Assembly (NCBI GenBank): GCA_043228905.1
Contig: JBHGNT010000009.1
Location: 20,088,001 to 20,152,000 of the forward strand
DNA: 64,000 nucleotides
Direction: 5' to 3'
Source of the DNA: Azolla caroliniana
Taxonomy: Eukaryota > Polypodiophyta
The first letter of the stretch is position 1. Each line of letters begins with the position of its first letter. Both the position numbers and the translations under genes were made by a program. Shown here piece by piece: positions 40,180 to 52,934 of the stretch. The notes under the pieces were generated by a model, which had not been told where the DNA came from, did no database searches, and was given only the letters and a program-made list of their open reading frames with translations.

Positions 40180-41440
40180 GATTGAACGGAGTCATTTAAC
40201 CATAGTTTAATAAATTGGTGGTTTGTTTGGCTCAATTCAAGCTTTAGTTTTATTAACCAAATTGACCTCAATTTGGTTCGACTTGAGCCCTACTTAACTA
40301 GCTCAAACCAAGTAAACTGGTTAAGTCATCATATTATTTTCAAGTGATAGAGACAGAAGAAAAAAGGTACGACATCCCTACATTGTCCCAAAAACTTAAA
40401 GAGAGAGAGAGGGAGAGATTCTATTATCGTCTTCGGAGGCCAAATGTGACCAATGACACCAAAACTATTACATTCCACATAATATATGTGAAAATGAGTA
40501 GCGATTCTCAATGTTCAAGAACTTTACCAATGAATGTTGCAATTGAGAGTGTGCACATTGTGGTTGTGAGAGAAATTCATGCAAGGATTGGGCTTGGTTC
40601 AAGATGCATGGAAAGCATAGTCGAATCTCTCAACACGTTTCCCCTTTAGATATCCCCAAAATTTAATACATGCATATGTCATTTCAAAAGAAAAACATTG
40701 AGCTAGAAAGGAATTAGTAACTGGTTTAGTCTAAACTGATTAAGTCTTAATTGGTTCACAGGTTGGTTTAGTTAAACCTTAACTAGCTAAACTAGTTAAG
40801 CCAAGACCAAACCGTTGTCAATTCTTATTCGAGAGGGCGATAATCAAATGCATGTGGGACCTTAGAATCTTGAGCAAGTTTATCATGGTATATGACATTG
40901 ATTAGGACAACCATAGGTTGGGGAATTGTCACATACCAAGTGGGACCTTAGAATGTTAGGCAAGCTCGTCATGGTACGCGACACATGATTACGATGACCA
41001 TAGATGAAATTGACGTGCAAATTTGGTTGTTAGGTTGTGTGAATACAACTTGAACGTAGTTATCCACCATTATGGTAAACATATCAATTAGGATAGCCAT
41101 AGATTGGGGAACTTTCACGTACCATGCGGGACCTCATAATGTCAAGCAAGCTCGTTGTGGTACGTGCGTGACACACTAGGAATCAACAACGGTTAGGTTT
41201 TGGCTTAACTGGTTTGGCCTTGTCCAAACCAAACTGGTTAAGCCTTAACCGGTTTGATAGTTTTATAACTTCAACCGCGGTTCCTAAACCAATTAACACA
41301 GAACCAGTTTGGCCAAACCGTTTAAGCGTTAACCGATTTGATAACCTATTTGGCCCTAATAAGTTCGGTTTGGCTTGAGCCTTGCCAAATAGAGCTCAAA
41401 CCAGTTAAGGAGGCGCCAGCCTAAATCGAGTCGAGCCATT
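40180..41440. repeat. Dispersed 'aaccggttaagcc' repeats and a duplicated block
   Basis: Numerous copies of 'ggtttggcttaac', 'aaactggttaag' and complements occur. A block with 'gtgggaccttagaat', 'caagctcgtcatggtac' and 'accataggttggggaa' is present about three times at 40854-41170. No gene is visible. Confidence 0.5.
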
Positions 41441-41692
41441 GCCGATCGGCAACTAGGATGGCCATAGGATTGACACGCAAAAATGGCTTACTGCTCTTGC
41501 GTGAAATATTTGAAGCTTGAACATAGTTGTCCGCCATCGTGTGAAACCGAATTTGGTTAGGGTTTCGTCTCCATCACAGTATCAGGAATCTGAGCTCTTT
41601 CCTTGCTCCTCTCACATTTTCAGGGCTTTTTTGTTTTTTTCGTTTCTGCTTCCTGAGAAGGCCACGTCTCTGCGTTGCAGATCAGAGCAGCC

Positions 41693-43885
41693 ATGGCCAC
41701 TGCCAAAACTGTCAAGGACGTCTCGTCTCACGAGTTTGTTCGTGCTTATGCGGCCCATCTCAAGCGGTCTGGAAAGGTTGGTTTCTATCCACTTCGATGT
41801 TTTTTTCTCTCTTCTTCGTAATCTGGTTATATTATTTCGCGGGTTCATGTTTTCTTCCTTACGAGAAAGCGGATCTCATCACAGCTGATGTTGCTCCTAT
41901 ATTTATAAACTGTACGCTATTCTGAGATATTGTTACGTTTTTCCTCTTCTGAGATTCTCATTAACTAGATTTCATGAATTATATGTACATTTGACGCCAT
42001 TTTTAACCACAGGTAGTGCTATATGACCATACCTTTCCTATCCTCAAGATTATTATTTTTCACTGTAATTCGTTAAGTATTCTTGTCCAAGGTGCCGTAT
42101 TTGAACATGCTTAGGCCAGAAGATTGTTAATGTAGATATGCTCACGCTTTTTCTTTTCAAAATTTTATGTTCTCTTCCTTTGGAATTTCATCAATTAGCC
42201 GAAACAAATATCTTATCCACAAACTTCTTTATGCACGATAAATTGAAACATACATGCTTGTGATTATAAAATTCCTTTAAATAACGCAAGAATTTCCTCA
42301 AATATTCTCATCCAATATACTATCTTCCAACTTTGTTACATTAGTTTTCAATGTGCATTCTGCGCTGATATGGCTAGTTTTGCCTTTCCGGATTGTAATT
42401 TTTTAGGCAGTTGTTTATGTGGAACAATATTCCAGTCTGTTTACGAGTAAAGTTGACTAAGTCTAGCAATATAGATTCCTCTTCCCCAATATATCATATT
42501 GACTAAATCTAGCAATATTCCATATTTCTCCTTCTATAGCGACAAATATTCCCATCTTAGATATCATCCTTAAACTTGTTTGCCCTTCTGATATTTATAT
42601 TGATTGCTTACCATTTATATTTTTGTTGGTATGTTTTTTTACTCTTTGTCGGATATCACAGCCTCAAAGATTTAAAACTTTAGAAGTGTTTGAGGGATGA
42701 TCAGACGTTCATACTTTACAGTACATTCATTCTTTGATTATATGCATCAAAGATGCAATCCTCCCACCAGCTTTGACTTAAATTATCAAATCCATGCTGC
42801 TATATTACAGCTCTTTTCTGCTTGTGATGTCGTTGTTGATGGAATGTTTTTATAAATTGAGAATTTGAAATGTTCATACGTGTGAGATATGGTCATGTTT
42901 CTCTTCTTGGAACACTGCTTTTCTAACTGGAACTCAGTTACTTGCATTTGAGGCGTATTTGTCATCTTTCAATATGTTTATGTGTGCGTGCTTCTATTAT
43001 TATATCTTATTATTGGTGTTCCGGTTTTAGATCGAAGTTCCATCATGGACTGACATTGTCAAGACTGCCACTTTCAAGGAACTTGCTCCCTATGATCCAG
43101 ATTGGTACTACATCAGAACAGGTGTGTAAAAGAGCTTGATTCTATGTTTATCTTTCTTTTCATATTTCCTTCATTTTAACTGAGTAACTTAGAAATACAG
43201 CTTCTATGGCGAGGAAGATATACCTTCGTGGTGGCATTGGAGTAGGAGCTTTTAGAAAAATCTATGGTGGCAGGAAAAGCAATGGCTCTAGGCCTTCTCA
43301 CTTCGGAAAGAGTAGTGGTTCAATTGCCCGTGATGTTCTCAAGCAACTTGAGAAGATTGACATTATTGAGAAGGATCCTAAAGGGTGAGTATTTCTAATG
43401 ATAGTAAGGGAAAATCTTCAAGTGCCTTTTATTTCTCCAGATAACTCTATGTTTTGTTATGTCATGATACACCATTGGTTAACCCTGAAAGAGGGATGAA
43501 GAATGCACTGGATGCCTAATTGCTCGAATAGCATTCTATTGAGAAAACCTCTAAACTTAGGAGATTTGGGAAAATATAGGGATATTTCAGGAAATAAAAA
43601 AAACTTGGGTATTTGTTTAATACTGAATAATAATACTCGGGAAATATTACTTCTCATTTAGTATTAAGGCTTATTTCATGGTCACTACAATTACAGGGAA
43701 CTGAAAAGAAAAACTGGGTATTTGTTTCAGTCTTACTGAGTAAATAACTCTTGGCAAAATTACTTCTCATTTAGTATTCAGGCTCAATTTATGGTCATTA
43801 CAATTACAGGGGAAGAAAGATAACATCTAATGGACAAAGAGATTTGGATCAAGTTGCTGGACGCATTGCAGTTCCAGCTGCATAA
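41693..43885 (+). CDS. RPS19: 40S ribosomal protein eS19
   Basis: Four exons give a 144-residue protein: 41693-41776, 43031-43121, 43201-43384 and 43810-43885, all with GT-AG introns, in phase, ending TAA. The protein begins [20 protein letters not shown] and contains '[20 protein letters not shown]', '[20 protein letters not shown]', '[20 protein letters not shown]' and ends '[15 protein letters not shown]'. Length equals that of plant eS19 (about 143). It is a component of the small ribosomal subunit head, needed for pre-rRNA maturation. A long first intron (1254 bp) directly after the 28th codon is typical of plant ribosomal-protein genes. No damage is seen, so this is a functional host gene in a 10-kb stretch free of large transposons. 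Confidence 0.97.
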
Positions 43886-45175
43886 GCAGGTCATGTCGTT
43901 TGAAGGGGGCATTAATTTTTATAGAGTGATCACTTTAGGCTAATTGTTTCATTCCTAGATGCTAGAAGATGGCGTCTGAAGTTTTGTTATGTAGTGTCTG
44001 AATGTTGTATTCTTGACCATGCATGTGGTTATTCTACAATGTTCTATACTTGATCTTGTATGTGCGTAATTTACCATGTTTTTTGTGAAGTCTACGAATG
44101 GGCTATTTCAATCATATATTTGAGAAATGCATTTCAGTGTATTTATATAATGACTAGCTATTTGGTGGATATTAAGGTGAGCTTTTTATGTATGCTATGC
44201 GGCATCTATTTTGGATTAGAAAAGTCTTATATTTTATATGTTATCTCAATATTATTTGCTAGACATTGTTTATGAAATGCTTTATACTTTAAATTTGCAA
44301 AAAATTAGTATAACTCTCGAGGATCAGTACACCTTCAATGAAGACATTTTATTGATTGAGATAAATGTTACTCTTTTTTATTCTAAATGGGGTTAGAATC
44401 TGAACACACATTAAAGGCGAGCATAATATACCAGAAGAGCTTTATCATACAATTGTAAATTCCATCTTTTGGTGGAGAGTTAATTGATGTATGAGTTCAT
44501 CGAATTTGTTAGTATAAGTAAGGAAATTTTAATAGTTATACAGTTTTGTGAACTTAATACTTCCTTGGAACAGTGGCAGTATTATATTATATGTAGAGTG
44601 AGGGATCATAGATAAAAACATGGAGCGACTTCAAATTTTAAATTTTGAAACTGGAGTTCACAGAACCACAAGTACCATGCATTGTAAACCTGGCATCTAT
44701 GGCCCATGGGCGCTTAAACCACATGTCTCTCAGATATATGCTTGTAATATTTAAAACTTCCATATATTTCTGTAATGCCTCGATTTGGTTGTATGTATCA
44801 TTTGCCTAACTCGACCTCATTGGCAAATCTCCACACAAAACTATAGTTTGATGCATTGAGGTGATCTAGATGTATGATTTTCCTACACTCAAGTTAGTTG
44901 CTTTGTTGAATCAGAACCAACAATGTAGATTCTGGTTGAGGCCTTATAATTGTTTATTGCAAAGATGATGGAATTTATAAGAGTTTTAGAAACTAGTTAG
45001 AAGTGGCAAACCCATACATATTACAGTCACAAAGATGATAGAATTTCGAGTGTTTGAAACTAGTCAGAAGTGGCAGGCTCATACCTATTACATGGGCAGT
45101 ACATCTGAAGGGCGCATATTGCAAGAAACTTATTGATGAGCAAATAAGGTGAGACTTATTTCACTCCTAAGTTTT
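43886..45175. other. RPS19 3' flank and intergenic sequence
   Basis: The 3' untranslated region of RPS19 probably extends some 200-300 bp. The remainder is A/T-rich with no recognisable gene. Confidence 0.5.
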
Positions 45176-45458
45176 CCCACCGTCTTTTGCTTTGCCAACA
45201 TGGATTCATTTTCCATAGCAAGTACACAACCAACACCGTGTATACATAACAAGAAGGTTAATATCAATTCAGAGGAGCAAATCAATCATTACGTGTAATC
45301 TTAGTGCATGCTATTCTTCCCATCGTCTTTTGCTTTGCCAACATGGATTCATTTTCCATAGCAAGTACACAACCAACACCGTGTATACATAACAAGAAGG
45401 TTAATATCAATTCAGAGAGGAACAAATCAATCATTACGTGTAATCTTAGTTCATGCTA
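45176..45458. repeat. Tandem duplication, ~142 bp x 2
   Basis: Copies start 'cccaccgtcttttgctttgc' (45176) and 'cccatcgtcttttgctttgc' (45319) and are almost identical, including 'caaccaacaccgtgtataca'. High identity implies a recent event. Confidence 0.9.
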
Positions 45459-45808
45459 TACTTTGTGTATTGTATTATGGAATTATTTGAACCCCATTCA
45501 AGGAACTTAACTAGTGAAAATAAACCCATATCAAAACTTGTACAATGTAGTTTCAAGAAAGACATTCCTGTCCCATTTGCTGCTTTCATAGGTATGTATA
45601 TTGTATTGTATATTATGGTCCACATTCCATACTTTATACCATGATAGTCATCTTATGTGTGGTAGCCTCTCATTAACTTCTTGAACGTTCCATATCCACT
45701 AGAAAGTCCAAACTTGTGAGTGATTAGTTGGCCATAATCATGAGGGTTGGTTATTGTACCAAGATGGAAGGAGATACAACAACGATACCGTGGAATGACA
45801 TAAATTAG

Positions 45809-48800
45809 TCACGACTGAGCTAGTGCTTGTGTGATGCGAATGGCAATAATAGAATTCTGTCCCAGGGTTTTGGCTTTCATCGTGTAGAGTTTCACCACCA
45901 ATTTGGCTGATATTAATGAGTCAGTACCAAGCTTTAGAATCCATTAGAAAACAAGAGTATGTATTGCTGTAACCACCACGAAACAATTGTACTGTTTTAA
46001 AGTGTTCTTTACCTTCATTTTCTTGCCTCAAGTTAGTACTTGCTGCCACCGCAAATGTCTTACACGATGTTGAAGGGTGAAAAACCCCCGGAGGAAATGT
46101 CCATGACTTCAAATTCAGCAATTCTATAAGAGATATTGATAATAAGATTCATTATATAATATTTATTTATTTATTTATACAGATTAATAATATGATGTAT
46201 TAATAATAAGATTAATCATATGAACTCTTTCTGAAAATACACGGGTTTTTTTTATCACAATGCAGTGCATCTAGAGCCTTCACAAGAAACTCACTAAGAT
46301 TCGGTGAAATACACTTAAGCCTTGCCTACATTAAAAGCCACGAAACATGAAGAACTCCACTATAAGTTCCAGAGATATACACAAAAATACATCGAAAGCC
46401 TTCAAAAAGAACTCCCTTATAGATAGGGAAAAATACTTCAAACTCGCAGGCATTTTATATAAAACACAAAATGCATCCCGAGCCTTAGACGAATGCTTAT
46501 TTTCTATGCTATAACCAGACAGATCGATCAAATGCAAACGATTCATATAAAACCACAACGTCAAAGGAATTAAACTAAAATCAGAGTTCAAATACTTGCC
46601 CTTTGTACTCCTGCTTCTTACGTGCTTTGCATCAAGAATAGCAGCCATGGCTGAAGTGTCAGGAGATGGACAAACAACTTGCTCTTCTATTTCTTCGAAT
46701 TTCCAGTCTCCATTTATGTACTCTTCATGGAGGAAGAGTTCCCAATGGCGAGCGTCAAGCACTTGAACAGTCCCTATAAATAATATAAGGCAACATAATT
46801 TCATATAATGCCACGGTCAGTGATCTAGATCTTGTGAGTCAGCAATGTCTGAGGAAGGACATGGTAATTCTTTGATCTTTATATTGTTCATTGATGACAC
46901 ATCTATTGCTAACTGATCGAGCAACATGAAGCAATCAAGAGTTGTACTGTTCTGATCAAGCCGGGCGGATCTATTAATTAGGGAGGAATACTTTTTATAT
47001 ACTGGTAAGAAGAAGGGAGCAAAATGCATCACCATCGCATGTTGGCTGGGTACAAACTGAGCAACGCAGCAAGTGCATATCTGAATCACATCAAAGCGTG
47101 AACAGATCAATCAATACACTACGTTGAACTAAATAGAATCTTTTGCAAATTTGGAAAACCAATATCATTAGACAATATGTAGTAATGTCTTTTAATGCTG
47201 ACCTACAATCCAGGGCCCCTTTATTACATTAGACACTCTGGTTGTGCATGACTCTAGATTAGTACTTCTGCTTGAAGCAATAGCGGGTAATTGACTTGAA
47301 AGCAAAGCTTCACCGGATTCCATCCTAAAGGTCCCCACTCTGAGCCAATCTGCAGGAGATTATATAGGTTAATATGTTATAACTAGTGGTGAGTTTATAC
47401 CATTAGTTCCCTTATAAGAAGAATTCTCGGATAATGTCTGCAGAACTTCCTCTTCAGATCAAGGCAAAGCTGACATGGAAGAGATACTTGAAATATAATG
47501 CGATTTTATACCAATGTGTTCTTCTGAATTATGGAAGCTGTACGCATGCTTTGCACCTGCATATATAATTATAGCTTTAAGAAGGTTAGCATCACATTAT
47601 GAGATCATTATTAAACGGAGGATTAATCGTTGATCTTATTGGTGAAAACTTTTACAACAGTAGACATTAAAGTGTAGCACAAATTTAGCAGACCTTCAAG
47701 ATTAAAACATAAGCCAAGCTTTCCCTAATTTAGCAGGCAAAGTTCAAGGTAACCCAAGTTAAGTTAAACAAAGAATACCGTCTTAATTTTACATTGCTAA
47801 ACAAAAGTTTAGGAGTCTTTCAAGATCAAAAGTTCGGCAAGCAACGGTTTCTCTAAATTAGAAAGCTAATTTCGAAAATTCCATAGCTAGATTAAACAAT
47901 GCCACTACGTCTTAAACGCAGTTAACCATAACCTTACTAGCCACGATTAGCCAACTGATTTATCAGAATAAATTCAAGAGCATTGGTACGCTTCCCAAAT
48001 TTAGCAGGCATATTACTTCCTTATAAATAGAGAATCAATAATACGTCATAACTGCAAACTATTACTTACCAGTAACAGCGTCATAGAGGTTTCGCCATGG
48101 AAACTGAGGTTTTGCATCATAGTATGGAACTTTTAACTCGCGATGGCAAGCTATCATCCAGACACATCTTTCCATCACTAGACGATGAAATGCTCGATTC
48201 ACCAAAGAAAGGCGGATAAGAGAGCTTGGATTCAAGAAATCGAAGATGACGAACCACATATCTTCACAGAGACTGCGACATTGCAAAAAATGCCACCTTT
48301 TCAAGCAGCTAGTATATGTACTCAAATGGAATAAATACATCGAAGTACATCAATGAGCTATATTATCAGAAGCTAATCATATGAGCTTATTCTTTTTAGG
48401 TAACATCTAACGCAGATAATGGCAGGAAATATGAAATAAAGCAGATATTTTTACACATATAGACGTGTGCGTCAGTACGCGTCATTTATTATTAAATGGA
48501 CCATTTACGTGCGTTACATTATCACAATACATCGTAAGTTCGTTTTTTGTGATGTAACATGTAGTGCAGATAATGAAGAAATAAAATAAGCAAAATATGT
48601 CCTAGAGACTGGTGCAAGTCTGCTTCATTAAATGGATTATTTTCATGCACAATATATCAAGAGTAACTAAATACGTCACTCCCTTAGAGAAGGCATGCAA
48701 CATAACATCATTTTCTCAATGAATTTATCACTCAAGGAAACCAGTATATTCAGAGAGAGTGTTGTGTGTAATTGCTTAAGTTAATGAGCATTTCAAGCAT

Positions 48801-49818
48801 TAAACATCATCTCGTTCTAGCGAAAACATAGATGGATTGATGTCCGCATATAATGAAAGAAACTATATTCTTTACGAAAGAGCATTTCAATCTCAAAATT
48901 ATCAAATGAAATTGATAATCCATCGCATGCAACGTCAAATATTCATCCCTTCGTCCATCAGAAGGTATCACAAGATCCAGCTGTGATTCTGCAGATACTA
49001 CAAGGATATGAAAGAACGAAAATCGACTTAAGGAGAGGACAAACAATTGAAACTGTGAACTTTCATTAGTGAAGAAAATATTGCAGGTAAATAACTTGGT
49101 GGAATGAATTAAACCGTAGACAAGTGGGGAAATGCAAGGATCAAATGAATGTAGAAACTAGAGAACCAGACACTGTCAACGAATGTATAAAAAGAAGCGA
49201 AGAAAATATTAAAACTTCAGCGAATACAAGTACGTATTATCTGAGAAAAATGAATGTAAAGCCTAGAGAAAAAGTACAGAAAAGAAGCAAAAAAGACAGA
49301 TGAAAACTTAAGAAAAAAGAAAGTACGATAAGGTTTCACCTGATGAAATAGGAAACAATGAACGCAAATGGTACTAGGAGATCATGCCAGATGCGCAGAT
49401 CAATAAAAGAGACCAAAAGGAATTGACAAACAAAGAAAGGCTGAATAAGATATGAGTCGAAGAAAGTTGAAGGAAGGAGAAAAACGCACGGCTACCAGAT
49501 ATTCGAAGGAAGATCGAGTGATGACTGATGATGATGTTGGAAGGTAGCATCACAAGACGAAGAAGAAGCAGTGACGATGAGGTCTGAGTGTCGAGGACGT
49601 TTCGATGGACTGTTATTGCAGCGCAAGAGATCAAGGTTGCTGGAATTAGTGAAAGGATCAACTGCAGAGATGGAATTAGAAGGAGATGTGTCTGATAATG
49701 GAAGACGGCGACGATGGTAGTGGTGGTAAGGATGGCGACGACAAAGAAGACGCAGAAGAAGAAGACGACGACGAGACGTATGAGACCTGGTCGCTACGGC
49801 TGCTCCTGCTGCTGCCAT
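45809..49818 (-). CDS. F-box protein, REDUCED MALE FERTILITY (RMF)-like
   Basis: Exons on the minus strand: 49818-49496, 48272-48070 (F-box), 47556-47512, 47349-47207, exon 5 starting 47092 (end uncertain), 46773-46622, 46106-46013, 45906-45809 (stop TGA). Phases agree at all junctions except around exon 5. The N-terminus is Ala/Arg/His-rich. The F-box reads 'LCEDMWFVIFDFLNPSSLIR' then LSLVNRAFHRLV. Later blocks 'IDWLRVGTFRMESGEALL', 'VLDARHWELFLHEEYINGDW' and the C-terminal 'LVVKLYTMKAKTL' / 'IIAIRITQALAQS' follow the order of Arabidopsis RMF (At3g61730), an SCF E3 component acting in tapetum. Exon 5 encodes 'ICTCCVAQF' and stays open to a TGA near 46817, so either splicing there is alternative or the reading is wrong. 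Assignment is by remembered motif order. Confidence 0.75.
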
Positions 49819-51055
49819 GGATCAAATCCTTCAGAAGCAGCGGAATTCACTAGCGATTATTGTGCTTCGTTTTCTTAAAGAGGCTCCTGGACCAAAAACC
49901 TGAGAAGAAATTTAGGCGCGCGATAGAAAGCAGAAAAGCAGAAACGGCAAAAACAAAAGGCCAGCCTAATCCCTTCTATTTTACACGCTCGAATATTATG
50001 AGTCCTTTCATTTTTTTCGGTATTTACCAGAATACCCTTCGGTTTCGATAGTTTCTAAAACTCTTGCGGTCCTAACCCTAGAGCCCTAACTCTTTAGGGA
50101 CACTTGCCATGAATAAATACCCTACAGCTTTCAAGCATTACGAAAGTGCTTCTATGATATGGGTGTGACGATGCAAACTTTTTTATCGAAAAAACCTTGA
50201 ATATTTTAGGCTTTCCAATAATGCTAGTAAATATTTGGTGTCTAGCAAGTAACCTAGTGAAAGTTTTAACCTCAAGGTATATCCAAAATTTTAGGGTCAT
50301 TTCGGCGTTTTAGACTTAGAAGAGTTGGGAGATTTTACTTCTCCAATGCTATGTAAAAGATCCTTCTGAGAAGCTTACCTTGATATCTAGTTGAAAGAAA
50401 GTCTAGGCAATATAAGAAAGATATCAATAGTATCAACTCTGCTCTTTTATTTTTCAAAACTATATATATACCCTTAACAAGTTGCTCAATGAATAATTTT
50501 CCCTTGCCACATGGAATGTGCAAAGAGATCCGAAAAGTGGGTGCACGAAATCGGTGGGTCATATTTGACCTCAGAAGATGATAAAAAAGTCTTTCTCTAT
50601 GTTTCTAACTTGTTCATCAAATTTAATCTCAACAGTCACACTCATCAATCACATCTTAGTTATCATGTGGATACATGGGAATCATCAAGATTATATCAAT
50701 GATTCCCTTATGTGTGGAATGTGGTCAATGTCAGGTTTGTTGCAAAGCCATTAAAAGGAGCAACGATTGATAGTGTAAGCAACTTCACGATTCTTGGAGA
50801 GTCACATGTTGGTTTTGAGTTCATTTGAGAGTTCGATCCTGGCTCAATACGAATTATCTAAAACTAAATTTATGAACTACCTTTATAATGAAACTAGTTT
50901 TGAGTGTGCTTACCCTCAAATGTTAATGTCTTTATATTGAATGAAACTTTAATATTGCATCTCTATAACGAAATAGTTTGGTCGAGACTTGAATCCACAA
51001 CCATGATGTTCCAATAAACAAGTTTTACAAGTCCAACATCATATTTATATATCAA
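49819..51055. other. Intergenic; no gene seen
   Basis: This holds the putative promoter and 5' region of the F-box gene (49819-50100) and A/T-rich sequence beyond. No convincing coding or transposon signals were found. Confidence 0.5.
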
Positions 51056-51089
51056 ATTTGTGTAAGAACATGGATTGTCATGCTCATGA

Positions 51090-51305
51090 TATGTATAGGG
51101 GTCGGAATCGGATGTCAAGCACTCACACAACTACTGACCAAGTTCAGGAATATGATTCAACCAACAGGAATAAACAAAACAGAGACACAAGATTTTTAAC
51201 GTGGAAAACCCTAAAACGAGAAAAACCACAGGACCCTCAAGGTACCAAAGATTCTACTATGACAGAGTGTACAAGTGATTACAGTCTCTCTAGACCACAA
51301 GTCTA
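51090..51305. mobile_element. LTR fragment, family of Copia copy 2
   Basis: It contains 'aacgtggaaaaccctaaaac', 'gagaaaaaccaca' and 'ctatgacagagtgtacaa', parallel to 27745-27830 and 3615-3690. The rest of the LTR is not present. Confidence 0.5.
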
Positions 51306-52934
51306 GAGGCATCACCTGACATCTCGGAATCTGTGAAACCTTCAAGCATAGGTTTTCCGGAGCCATACCTTAGGCATACACTCAAGGTGTCGTTCAAGTA
51401 TTCGAGAATACACTTCACTGCAACCCAACATGCTCCTTTCTAGGATTACTCATGAATCGGCTGACAACCACAACAACAAAGGCAATGCCCGTCCTAGTGC
51501 AAACCATGGCATACATTAAGGTATCCACAATTAAGGCATACGACACTTTTTTCATCTCAGCTTTGTATTTTTCACTTTTTGGTTTGACCAGAATTTAGCT
51601 TAAAGTTCACACAGTGTAGATCCAAAAAGTTTTGCCTTATCCATATTGAACCTTTTGCAGTACCCATATCATGTTTTTGTTCTGTCTTGGACTAAGTCCT
51701 TCATAGCAAAGGACTTACTCAGAGCTTTCTTCAAGCATCCAATCTTGTTGGCATCTTGACCAACAACCAACATATCATCAACATAAACCAAGAGAATCAG
51801 ATATTCACCTTCATCATACTTCTTCACAAACACACAGTGATCGGCTTGTGTCTTGTGGAATCCATGCTTCGTCATGAAGGACTCAAATTTCTTGTACCAT
51901 TGTCGATAAGCTTGCTTCAAATCATATAAGCTCTTCCTCAACCTGCATACAAGATTCTCCTTTCCTTTTACCTCAAAACCCTCAAGTTGCTCCATGTATA
52001 TTTCCTCTTCCAACTCAACCATGTAGGAATGCAGTTTTTACATCTAGTTGTTAAACCTCTAGGTTCATGCGTGCAACTAGGCTTAGAACAATTCGAATGG
52101 ATAACATCTTCACAACTGGAGCAAAAATCTCATCAAAGTCAACACCCTGTTTCTTCTTAAAACCCTAAACACCACCATGTGAATTGTGTGTTTAGGTGGA
52201 CATCCAGGTTCTCCATTTTTTTATCTTGAAGACTCATCTATTCCTTAGAGCCCTTTTACCCTCAGGCATCTCCACTAGGTCATAGGTGTAGTTCTCATGC
52301 AAGGAATCCATCTTGTCTTGCATGGCATTGTACCACTCTCTTTTGTGCACATCCGACACAGCTTCCTCGTAACATTCTGGCTCACCTTCATCAGTCAACA
52401 ATATATATTCACAAGTTGGATACCTTGAGGAAACCTTTCTCTATATGAGAGGGTATCTCCTTACTTCAACATTCAGCTCAACATCATCTGCTTCAGCTGG
52501 CTCAACATCATCTGACTGTTGTATGTCGACTGACAGTACAGGACTAGAGTCTACCAGTACAGAATCCATAACAATGGCTAGTTGGAAAGTCGACACTGGT
52601 TGTTGTTTCCAGTCTTCAATTGTCTTGTCTTCCATAAACACAATATCCTGACTTTTGACCACTTTCTTGTCAAGCAGATCCCACAATCTGTAGCCAAACT
52701 CATCTTCTGAGTACCCAAGAAAAATGCATGGCTTTCTTTTGTTGTCCAGTTTTGATCTCTGATCTTTAGCCACATGCATGTATACTAGGCATTCGAACAC
52801 CCTCAGATGCTTGTACGAGACATCTCTTCTAGTCCACACCGTTTGTGGGACATCACCATTTAGACGTATTGAGGGAGACCTATTTATGAGGTAACAACTA
52901 TTATCATTGCCTCAACCCAATATGACTTCGATAG
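51306..52934 (-). pseudogene. Copia copy 4: integrase C-part, RT and RNase H (left part)
   Basis: The minus strand gives 'LSKSYWVEAMIIVVTS' (52934-52890), 'SYKHLRVFECLVYMHVAKDQ', 'FLGYSEDEFGYRLWDLL', then an RT with 'RLRKSLYDLKQAYRQWYKKF', 'ILLVYVDDMLVVG' (YVDD near 51800), 'LMYAMVCTRTGIAFVVVVSR' and the RNase H start 'YGSGKPMLEGFTDSEMSGDA'. Frameshifts and stops occur, and sequence between 52440 and 52030 is damaged. The 5' portion is on the far side of the inserted Copia (58783-60330). The element is truncated at about 51306. Confidence 0.85.

Noticed and set aside
43457-43657. Minus-strand frame inside RPS19
   Set aside because: It lies in intron 3 of a well-supported gene and has no recognisable content.
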